Assembly (NCBI RefSeq): GCF_949628265.1
Contig: NC_088789.1
Span: 33,659,883-33,723,882, forward strand
From: Cloeon dipterum
Lineage: Eukaryota; Arthropoda; Insecta; Ephemeroptera; Baetidae
Length of the DNA: 64,000 nucleotides
Direction: 5' to 3'
Every line of letters starts with the position of its first letter. Positions within the stretch are counted from its first letter, which is position 1. Below, piece by piece: positions 54,747-64,000 of this stretch. Made by a program: the position numbers and the translations under genes. Below the pieces are notes generated by a model. That model saw only the letters and a program-made list of their open reading frames with translations, was not told the origin of the DNA and did not search any database.

Positions 54747-57700
54747 TTACTTATATTTTTCGCAGTTATACCATCCCACATCCGTAACCACTTTAGAAGG
54801 GTCAGGGTAAACGTCTCCTGTGACTACTTGTGGGTTATTGCTTCCGGAACCATTTATGGCCAGTCCTTCTTCGGCAAAAAGGCAGTAAGGATTGATATTA
54901 ATTTTGAGGTAGGACGGATTGCAGAAGTATCTTTTTTCCGGATCAAACATGTCATCTGGCAAAACGGTGCGGCTGCGACACCAAACCTCGTGCGTCTGGT
55001 TGATGGACTCTGTGTCACCCACCATAATATAAGTAAACTTTCCTGCAAAAAATACGTGAATTTAGTTTCCTTATCTGCGTCATGTGCGTTGCTTTCTTTT
55101 GTCAAATGAAAACTGGTTTAATATTTTTACGTTTTAAACTTTTTAACATAAATGTGGTTTTCAAAAATGTTAAAACAAGCTGATTTGTTTAATTTTTATG
55201 AAAATAATAGAGAAAACTGCATACCCATAGTGTCCAAAATATATTTCAAATCATCACGGCTCTGAGGTTCTAAGAGATGCATCCCACGTTCGCAGCATCT
55301 GGTGTAGGCTTCTTTCACAGTCTAAAATTACGACAAGAGCGTACAAAATGCAATTGGAAAACATGTCGACTATTTACTATTGGATATGAAGGACGATTAC
55401 TGTATTGTGTATAAAATGTCCTGTTAACTGTCTCCACAATGTATCCGATATCGTCTATGTATCGTTTATTAGTAAAATAATGTTTTTCCTAAGGCTTCAA
55501 TACCCACTAAATCCACAATTTAACTATATTCCAATCGATTCCTAATTGGGCACACAATACATGTTCTGATCTATTATTTTTGTGACTTCCAAACAGAGGT
55601 GCTAAGCAAAACGCATGAGTCTCTTGGTCCCTACAGCGCATGCGCCATCCCACTAACGTCACAGCTATGCTTCGTGCTTGGCAGCTGTGACGTCATAGTC
55701 GTGACGTTTGGCTGTTTGACACGTGCACGAGAGCACCCATGCACTTTGCTTTAAACCTCTGCTCTTACGTAAAAATACAGATTTTTGACCGGAATTATTA
55801 TTAACCCAACCTATTTTGACCCTTGAATGTAAATGTATATCGATTGAAACATTCGACAGTAATATATGGATTCAGTAGGTCTTGAAAGGATATACAAATT
55901 ACCTCTCCCATTTGCATTTAAGGCGTCGATTAGAGTTTGCTGAAAAATTTAAATAAGTTCCTTTAATAATTGTCCCGACAAACTTAATAGTACAGTAAAT
56001 CAACGTTTTTTACGCAGGGTAGAGAGCTTGAAAGCCAGCAAGAACGGCGAACAGGAACACATGGAGTTGGTGGTATCAGCTTTCGCGAGAAAAAAAATAC
56101 AACAACTTTAAATTAAAGATATATAACTCTCAGACCATTGTAGCATTGCCGTAGTTGTTCGTGATGATTTTTGAAACCAAATCAGGTGCTTTTTCTTGGC
56201 CGCACTTGTATGTTTCGTGGGGAATCACACACTCGTCGTCTGATTCTATTTTAAAAATGAATTTCTGGCAAGAAATTAAAAAAGGAAAAACAAACTGATG
56301 CCGCTGCATTGATCATAAGCCACAAATCCCGTCTCCAATTTCGCGGGTTCCTCCTGGGACACGAGTTCTATCTGTCGCAGCGTAGCTAAGGCGTCCAATC
56401 CTCCAATGCCAAACTAAAGAACAATAATTGTCAAGATATATTTTATCATATGAAGATGAATTTTAAAAAATCTTTCTATACCATTCCGATTTCCACTCCG
56501 ACGCATTTCAAGAAGCACTAAAAACGTGCACTTTTGTTAATAAAATGTAGTGATTATAAATTCTCGGCCCCACCTTCAAATTTAGCGAAATAGTTGCCGT
56601 GAGAAAAGCGCTCACGTTCATAAGCAGATCAATTTGGTCTGCATAAAATGAAATTTCCGTTTAGCAACTATCACCGGAATGATTTTTGTTCATTATACCA
56701 ATTGTAATGTCCCAGGTTTCTGCACATTCGGTCTGCATGGCCTTCCCAAAAGTACCCTTCTTTCTCACTTCGCAGAGAAAGCTCTTGTTTTGGGCACAGT
56801 CATCGGTGGCCAGCAACACGGATCCATTCCTCACTTCGAGATAAACGCAGTCCAGGCCGGGTTTCGGGTGTCCCTCCTTCCACTTCACCTCAGGGTTGAC
56901 GAAGTCCCGGCTCAGGGTGCACCAGCGGAAGTTTGAATCACACCCCAGATCAGTTCCGGAGAGCCAGTAGTCTCCATAGGTCGTTGGAGCAAATTCTTGA
57001 GTTGTTTTGTATAAATTAAAATTTCTTTCGCCCCTCTCAGGTTTTTTCATATACTTGAGACTATTCTGGAAAAGCAACTCGTCTTCCCAACCGATTCCAT
57101 TGAGGCTAGAGTCAGACCAATATCGCAGCAACGGTCACGGGCGTCTTTCCACTTTGACTATTGATCATTAGGTTTCTTCTGAAACACTACGAGTAAACCT
57201 TTTTGACGTCTCACCAATTTTGAGGTGTAAGTCAGAAAGTTCCGGCCACATCCATCGTACCAGTTGCCATAAGAGAAAAAATCTAGACCACAGTATAAAA
57301 AATAACAAAAATTAATTTAAAAAATAGCTATTAACTATACCGTGTAAAACTGCTTGCTGAGTAGTTGCGTCGGTGCCAAATAGAGTACTCTAGAAACATA
57401 TTTTAATGCACCATTTACCAATTCAACTCTTAAGTATAGATTTTACATTTCGTTCGCAGCTCTCTATTGGGCAGGAAGCAACGCAAGGTTTTGGGGTGGT
57501 TTTCAATGCACTCTGAAATTTAATAACCATTGTTGGTTCTTAAAGAAATTCAAAGCTATACTTTGCACGCGAATATATATTTATTTGCGCAGTTCCTATC
57601 GGTCATGATGGTGCCTGTGAAATTCAAAGTAAAGCGGAAATGCACGCAGCTCTCGTTGCCTCCTTTGTTGTCGGGCTGCCGGTTTTCCCAAACAAGTCCT

Positions 57701-60156
57701 TTTGCGAACACTGTGGGTCCATTTAGCTCGCACCACGACCACTGCTTCTCAGGTGCCCCCTTCCACGTGCCACTGGTCCAGTAATTGAAATTCGCAGTCC
57801 AGTTGGCTGAAATTTCAGAATATTTTCATGGACTATGTATTAAATTAAAGGTCTAACCTTTATTTGCCACGGTCATGGCAGTAAGGCCCAATTGCTCTGC
57901 TGCGTTGTCGATATTGAGCGACTCCATTCCCAAAGCGCAACACTGACGGTAACTGTTTATCCACGTCATCTACGTTTAGCCAAAAAAAAAATAGATGACT
58001 TTATACTCTCACTATTCTCAGATACAAACCGGCTTGTTGCCTAAGAGATAGGTGTAGTCGCCGATGTCAAACCAAATTCCGTACGATTTTTTATCTTCAT
58101 ATATAATTAGATTTAACTTTTGATCATTCTTTAAATTCCCATATACCTTTCAAAAGTCCTGAGTAGTCAAATAAGGAGTCCTGAAATGGGATTAATATAA
58201 ACTAAATGAATTTGTATGTTTTCAAGACCGAACATTTCGGTTGCAGATCTTTGGGCAGTCGACGGAATACTGGCAGATGAAGGGCAGGGCGTCGTCGCAC
58301 TTTCTGTGCACCAGACCCTGTTTCGTGGGTACTGTGGATAAAGAAACGGCCAAACAACGGTTCGTGGCAGAAGGGATTGCGTTGTTGGGTGGCAACCACA
58401 TTTTTTCCGATTCGATAAAATTTCCCGTCATATTGAAGCCCGTCGAGCACCAAGCGTACTTTTTTTCCGCATTGCAATTTTCATCTTCGTTTGAGCCGCT
58501 CGTCCAGTACGTTTTGGCTTAATTAAGAGAATTATAGTGGATCACGTTACAGAAGTAAAAGCTACAACCTTCAAAATTGTTCATGCATTCCAATCCTTCG
58601 ATAGAGGTAACGGTCAAAAGAATCATATTTTGCGCCTTGCATCGCAGTGCTGCCTCGTTTCTCGTTGCCTAATTTTATATTTAAATGTTTACCATATATA
58701 AAATGGAAGAAATCTTACTGTAGAGGTAGAAACAAAATACTCCATGGCACAATTAGATGTCTTCTTCGTGCCTTTAGCTGATTTGAACGTAAAATTATTA
58801 ATCGTTTGTAATATCGATAAAAAAAACTACTTTGCTCTGATCCTGGGGTCAGATTGTTCTAAATTAAATATATAAGTTTAGTTAGTATATTTGATTCTGA
58901 ATGGAAGTTCAAAAATGGTAATTAGTGCGGTAGGCGATTTGAGATTAAGCGGAATTATTGCACCAGTGACGTAAGTTTTATATTTTTCCTAGGTTTATAA
59001 CCAAAAATCGCTATGCGGTGACTGTTTTCATGATTTGGCATGCTGAGTAAATCAGCCACCTAACCTGTTTCTATCTTTAGGAGTTGATTGATTGCACTAA
59101 ACATGAGTTAAACATACCGCAAGAAAACTGTTGTACTCTGCACAAGATAAACTGCACGGAATAGGCTGTAATTATTTTCTCCTAGTTTAATATCTATTTA
59201 TGGTTCTAAAAAATTTTTGATGTACTGTGGTTGTTGTTTTTGTCGTCGTGGTTGTTGAGGTTGTAATCGTCGTCGTGGACGTTGCTGTTGTGGTCGTAGT
59301 TGTTGTCGTCATGGGCGTAGTTGTAGGTATTGGTGATGGTATTTTAGTAGTTACAACATTTGATGAAATCGCATCAATTGTAGTTGTCTTCTGGAAAACC
59401 TGAGTTGACAGATAGGCCGCAGTGGTGGAAGGGGTTGTAAATTTGGTGCTATCTTGCACCGTTTCGGTCACTTTTGTCGAGACCTCAGTTTTAAGGTCAG
59501 TTGTGGCCTCAACTGGCCCGTCAGGTGGAACATCTGTCTCATCAAGAGGGCTAGGACTGGAATCGTGACCTAAATTTTCGTCCGCTTGAGCATCGAATTT
59601 TATTCGAATTTTTATTTTACTCGGTATAGTGATGGCATCCGTTGGTGCTGCTGATGATGATTCACCAGCAGCGCTTCCTGTCATCATGGCTGCCGTCGTT
59701 GCCGTTGGCAACGAGGACGGTCGTGCTGTTAGAATGCTATTGGTCTGTTTCATAGCACAATTTAACTTTGATTTCAATTTTTCCTTTAATGCATATTATA
59801 TACCGAGCTGGTTGTAGAAGTCTTTTTTACCGTTACATTTGCCAGACACTTTTTAAATCCGCAACACTTGATGATATACTTTCTCCGAAATTTGTTTTGC
59901 AGAAGAGATTTTGGGATTTTAATTGGACCTGATTCAAATTAAAATCGCTTTTCTTTGTGTTACAAGAACCTACCATAACCCTGTTTGTTATATGTGATTT
60001 TGATGGTTTTAATTTTGTTTCCCTATATTAAATTTAAATCAAAACTTGGGAGATCCCGATAATTCTTTAAAAAGAATGTAAACTTACATGATTTTTCGCA
60101 TGCCCAATTGTCTGAAGACTAACAATCAAGAGCAAAGTCCAGAAACCGAAATTCAT
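54747..60156 (-). CDS. Copy G: secreted CTLD-mucin-OBP fusion protein
   Basis: Same plan as copy B, all checked exons in phase. Signal peptide 60156-60088; Thr-rich 59744-59226 (donor ACA|GTACAT); CTLD1 last exon 58517-58234; CTLD2 last exon 57806-57562 (QPDNKGGNESC); CTLD3 last exon 56995-56699; OBP ends 56136 (ECVIPHETYKC); C-terminal exon 55042-54747, ending CEKYK. Near its end INQTHE is kept but FINQ has become SINQ. It is the rightmost copy; the array is not seen beyond 60.2 kb. Confidence 0.8.
55560..55800. repeat. Dispersed foldback repeat in a CTLD4-region intron of copy G
   Basis: Same element as 48780-49000 at the same intron position (CTACAGCGCATGCGCCATCC, AACGTCACAGC, GCTGTGACGTC). 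It was therefore present before F and G separated. Confidence 0.65.
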
Positions 60157-60246
60157 TGCTATCCACAATGATGGCTTTTGCCGGACTAAATTTTGTATAA
60201 TATTGTGGCTCAGCAGTGTGCGATCATACCTATCCGCATCAGCTCG

Positions 60247-60273
60247 AGTGACGTCCTATCCTGTTTCCTCTTT
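60247..60273 (-). promoter_or_regulatory. Conserved upstream module of copy G
   Basis: AGTGACGTCCTATCC followed by TGTTTCCTCTTT (plus strand), 91-117 bp upstream of the ATG at 60156. Confidence 0.5.
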
Positions 60274-60479
60274 CAAATAAATAAAATCATCATTTCTGCT
60301 TTATAATTTTTCATACTTGAAAATTCGATGGTTGATTTTTAAATTTTCTTTGCAGTTTCATCAAATCGTTCAGCCTTTGCACAAGATGTTTTGCAGCTTT
60401 TAAATTATTTATAACTCTGATTCTTTCTATATTTTTATAATTTCAAAGGAATGCATCTTGATAAATTGTTAACCTCTTC

Positions 60480-61100
60480 TAAGAATAGGAAAACCACACT
60501 TCTTTTTTTTAACATGGCTTCAGTTCTCATTTTAAGCCTGCGAATTGGGCTTGAATTTTTAATTAATAAAGAAAATTCTGTTGCTGACATCCGTTGTCGA
60601 AGAACCGTCCCCGCGTCAGCAGTGCAGAGCTTTCCAGGCCGCTGGCTACACCGGAAAAACAGAGGCCTCGCTGGCGTATATTTTTCTCGGAAAATTGTTT
60701 AGTGATGTTTGACGTCATCCATGTGGTTCTAGTTGTCATATGCTTAATATTTTCCAGTACTAGAGTGGTTCTATCAATTTCCCTTTTAAATTCTCCTTGT
60801 CAAAACTGATGGTTAAAATATTAAAATATTCAAAATAATACCTTACAGATGTAATTTTGTTGAATAAAAATACTAAATATCCATATCAACGGGCTGGAAG
60901 GAGGCACCTGCTAATTTTTGGCACCTTTCCAGCGCCTTGAGGGACAAATGAATGTCCTTGGCGTTTCAATAAAAGAACTCGGTGCGTGGGGAGCTGAAAA
61001 TATGGCCACGGCTGGGCCCAAAATCTCCTCTGCTGCCCGGTGAGCTCAAAGCCCACGGGATGTGCTGATTGTGAGCAGAAAAAAAGAGACTGATTTAGTA
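60480..61100. repeat. Segmental duplicate of 53640-54270
   Basis: More than 600 bp are nearly identical (for example CTGTTGCTGACATCCGTTGT, CTACACCGGAAAAACAGAGG, AAGAACTCGGTGCGTGGGGA). It marks F and G as the most recent duplicates in the array. Confidence 0.8.
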
Positions 61101-61189
61101 TGCAACTGGTTTGACTCCAATGAAGCGCAAGTTGCATAGTTTTGCCTTTTTAAACTATAAATATACTAACCAGGCCAGTAAGAGAGCGA

Positions 61190-61385
61190 CAGCTATATTG
61201 ATCGGCACATCAGGCTGATGGAAATGTAGCAAAAAAAAATACGCGGGAATGAAATGATTAGGTTGGCACGCCCCTTTCTGATGCTTCTGATTGGCCGCTG
61301 GACTTTCTCCTGATTGGCCTCCATTATTTCGACGCCATATTGACTTCTGACCGGCGGGAACCAACACTGATCCCGACCCCGGTGT
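61190..61385 (-). repeat. Dispersed ~200-bp repeat, copy 3 (inverted)
   Basis: Reverse complement of 2501-2700: GGCACATCAGGCTGATGGAA, TTGGCACGCCCCTTTC, CTGATTGGCC and CGACGCCATATTGACTTC in reverse order. Confidence 0.65.
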
Positions 61386-61859
61386 TACCAACCTTCTAAA
61401 AATAAGCAGGTTTATTGGAAATTCAACTTTATTTTGAAAATAAACCATTTTTCGTGCGTAGATTTTGCGATTTTTCCTTCAGTTTTTTTTTATTAAACGC
61501 TTTGAGATCAAATTACACGAGCCTGAGGGAGATATTCATCGCAAAAAGAGACAAAAATGATTAATTGTACAGCCGAGTGTTTCGTCAAGATTTTCAGTCT
61601 CGATTCTTCGCCGTCCAATATTTCCATCGCCACCTAGAAATTCAAACCATGCCCAAAATTAGTACAATTCAACAAATTACGGGCAAATTACCTGTTCAAG
61701 AAGCCCGTGCCTCGGGTTATTCTTATCTAACCGAGTTCTTCAACCTAAAAAAATCGTAATTTTTTTAATTATACTTCTTGCAACGAAAAGGGAAGCAGAG
61801 ACAACTTACAATTAGCCCGTCTTTGAGGTTTCCTCCTTCAAAGGGCAATTTATTGGCGC

Positions 61860-62395
61860 CCCATTTTGTATTTTAGGTCAAACGTGATGGTGTTTTTTTT
61901 TTCATTCCGCGACGTGATGTAGGCATTCCACCCGTCGGGTGTTTTGTTTAGTACTAGGTCGTGCAGTTTTTGATGGCAAAAACACAACTGCTACACGAGT
62001 TCGCGTTTATCGTTCTTTGGCATGTCGAGAATCGACAGTTTGGCCCTATCTCCATCGCAAAATTCAGTTCTATTTTTAAAAAGGGGCGTGGCAGTTGCGG
62101 AAAAATCAATTTTGAAGCAAGAAAAACTAATGTTCCCAGCCAGAAATTCGGACATCCTGCAATTTCTAGCCGGGTTGGTCCGCGATGGAAGGGATTGAGG
62201 CCAAATTATGGACTTTCGACTTGACAAACAACGATAAACTCGAACTCGTGCATCGGTTTTCTTGTCGCTATTTTCACCGCACGACTTAGTACTCGACGAA
62301 ACGCCGGACCGGATGGAATGCCTACATCGCGCCGTGGTTTGAAACACACATCATCGCGTTTAACCTAAAATCATGGAGGCGTCGGAGACTTGGGG
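61860..62395. pseudogene. Two inverted related coding-like fragments of an unknown gene
   Basis: Minus strand, about 61980-61880, reads HDLVLNKTPDGWNAYITS then NTITFDLKYK. Plus strand, about 62280-62385, reads LVLDETPD, then (after one extra base) GWNAYI and IIAFNLKSW. The pieces are clearly homologous, and each shows or is followed by a frame change. A minus-strand exon-like piece, about 61632-61560 (ATGGAAATATTGGACGGCGA), may belong to the same locus. The family is not recognised. Confidence 0.35.
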
Positions 62396-62509
62396 AAGTT
62401 TAGCCTTTTCTCGTTCACCCAAGAAACGACGGCATTCAAGAAAATGGCCATGGTGCAGCAGATCCAGAACTGAAAATAATAATCAAGTTAATTATTGAAT
62501 TTAATTCAA

Positions 62510-62720
62510 AAGTCCAACACGCAACGCATGAACCTCTGCATGACGTCACAGCCGCCAAGCATGAAGCACGGCTGTGACGTCACCGGGATGACTCATGCGC
62601 GATAAGGGCCGCGAGGTTCAAAGCAACGTGCGTGTTGCTTTGCGCTTCCGCTCGCACGTCACAAAATTAATTTTGACCGGACCAATTCTTTACCCCACCT
62701 ATTTCAACCCTTAGGAATGT
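62510..62720. repeat. Dispersed foldback repeat, intergenic copy
   Basis: TGACGTCACAGCC and GGCTGTGACGTCA form a stem around CAAGCATGAAGCAC. The flank TTTGACCGGACCAATT and TACCCCACCTATTTCAACCC also flanks the intronic copies in F and G. Confidence 0.65.
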
Positions 62721-64000
62721 GATTTCAACGGGTCTTTAATTTAAAATTTAATTTTAATTTCGTTAATTATATAAATTTCCATGTTTCCTTCATGAGATCC
62801 TCGGATTTGAGGTCATTTTTAGTTTAGAAATGGAAACCAAGAGTGCTAATATCGTTTTAATTTTAATAAAATCCCAAAAACTACCCCTAAGACCCACGGG
62901 GACTTGGAAAATGAAGTAAAACATCCCAAAATACTTTTAAATCATCAAATTTTCGTTAATATTCTTTCTAAATTACCTTTAACGTTAATTGAAGTATTAA
63001 AATACCACCGGAATAAACGAAAAAATAAATATTATTACTAACTAACCTCAGTGGAGAGATCGTTGTATCACAATCAGCGGCTCAAAGTGCAGTGCAGCTT
63101 GTGGAAGGCAGCGGAATTTGATAAAGGCGAGACGCAGACGGCGATAATAAATCTCAAACCAATGAGGCACCGCCGCGCAAGTCGCGCCAGACCAAAGGGA
63201 AAACAGATTACACGCGTGCTGCAGTTTATGACGCGCGTGTTGTTAAAAAAAAAAGGAAAAAACCATTCAAAACTCTCATAAAAAATACCCATCAATCCGC
63301 CAAAAAAGGAATTTTTCTCCTTAATATTGTTTTGAATTTAAATCGGTGCATTTAGAGCATATTTTTTACCAGAAAATAGTGCTACTTCATTACATTTTGT
63401 TTCCATCACCCAAAATATTATATTTTTTAGTCGATTAAGAATCAAATCATCGGTTTTCGAAATTTTAAAAATTTGTAAGTGCACATTGCTTAAATTTCAG
63501 TGGTTTTTAACAAACGTAGTATCGTTTTGAACGCTTTCAAACACTTAAAAACCATTTTTATTTGTTAAAATATACGAATCTTAACGATTAATGAGTTTTC
63601 AAGGAAATAATTGATTTTAAAATAGCTTGAAACTCATATTTCAGTCTTATTCGATTGTTTAAGCATCATCGCAACTCTCACAAAAAAAGAATCGCGGTCT
63701 TGCAAGTCTTTATTTAATTTTTATCTCGATTTCTATCATATTATTTTGGAAATTAGCAATTGCACGCACCTTCAAACGTGTTGAAATTAATATTTTTAGC
63801 AAAAACCAACTTGCTGCTCGAATTCTTTATTTGCTTTGCTTTACAGAGCTGCTGGCCTGCTTTTGTCGCATGTGTTTGCGGTTAAACTTCCGTCGCTCTT
63901 ATCGATAAATTTCCTGTTTCGATATTTCATGTTATCTAAATTTATCCGATTCAAATGCACGAACGGTGTAAATTTTTTCTATATATCACGTCGAAAACTA

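Larger units (their letters stand above)
60157..64000. other. Right flank of the array, no complete gene recognised
   Basis: Promoter module of G (60247-60273); duplicate of the F upstream block (60480-61100); inverted copy 3 of the dispersed repeat (61190-61385); two inverted related coding-like fragments (about 61890-61990 and 62270-62390); a foldback repeat (62510-62720); then AT-rich DNA to 64000 with nothing supportable. The open frame at 63051-63281 has no recognisable domain. Confidence 0.5.

Overview
This window is eukaryotic, almost certainly insect. Genes are split into many short exons by small AT-rich introns with GT-AG borders, coding DNA lies in an AT-rich background, and foldback elements and microsatellites are common. 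The recognisable families are C-type lectin domains (CTLD), an insect odorant-binding-protein (OBP) domain and yellow/major-royal-jelly-like (MRJP) proteins. A mayfly would fit, because large OBP expansions are reported there, but the sequence alone does not fix the species.

The window is dominated by seven copies of one large modular secreted-protein gene. Copy A (minus) is cut by the left edge. B (plus) spans 9836-16033; C, D, E, F and G (all minus) start near 26.9, 35.3, 46.6, 53.3 and 60.2 kb. B was assembled exon by exon into about 28 exons that join in phase without a stop (about 1,055 aa). Its order is: signal peptide; basic Cys-containing segment; Thr-rich mucin-like segment; CTLD1; CTLD2; CTLD3; a six-cysteine OBP domain; CTLD4. 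Each CTLD is a four-exon module with the same intron phases and is preceded by a short Cys/Pro linker. CTLD2 keeps a QPD sugar-binding motif; the other three lack EPN/QPD. The OBP cysteines follow C1-X30-C2-X3-C3-X42-C4-X8-C5-X8-C6, the classic insect OBP spacing. A secreted lectin-mucin-OBP fusion is the most notable content. A plausible role, by inference, is binding glycans and small hydrophobic ligands outside the cell in mucus, cuticle or immunity.

Other genes: an intact four-exon yellow/MRJP gene (3730-5405, minus); a second yellow gene with two frameshifts (36597-37646, minus), of which a truncated copy lies at 16877-17230; a small inverted copy of the first yellow gene's 3' end (about 7790-8190); and a decayed CTLD/OBP relict on the plus strand (about 28.6-29.65 kb) next to copy D.

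Layout: A and its upstream repeats (1-3.4 kb); yellow 1 (3.7-5.4); duplicated flanks and low-complexity DNA (5.4-9.7); B (9.8-16.0); yellow fragment and foldback repeat (16.3-18.7); C, with a 2.5-kb palindromic TGACGTCA-rich satellite in one intron (19.0-26.9); repeat DNA and the relict (27-29.7); D (29.9-35.3); (GA)n and the yellow 2 pseudogene (35.9-37.6); possible retroelement LTR (about 39.1-39.9); E, F and G in head-to-tail array (40.9-60.2); dispersed repeats and unidentified gene fragments to the end. Every copy has a shared promoter module about 80-110 bp upstream of the ATG (an ETS-like GGAA core beside a CRE-like TGACGTC), so the array is probably co-regulated.
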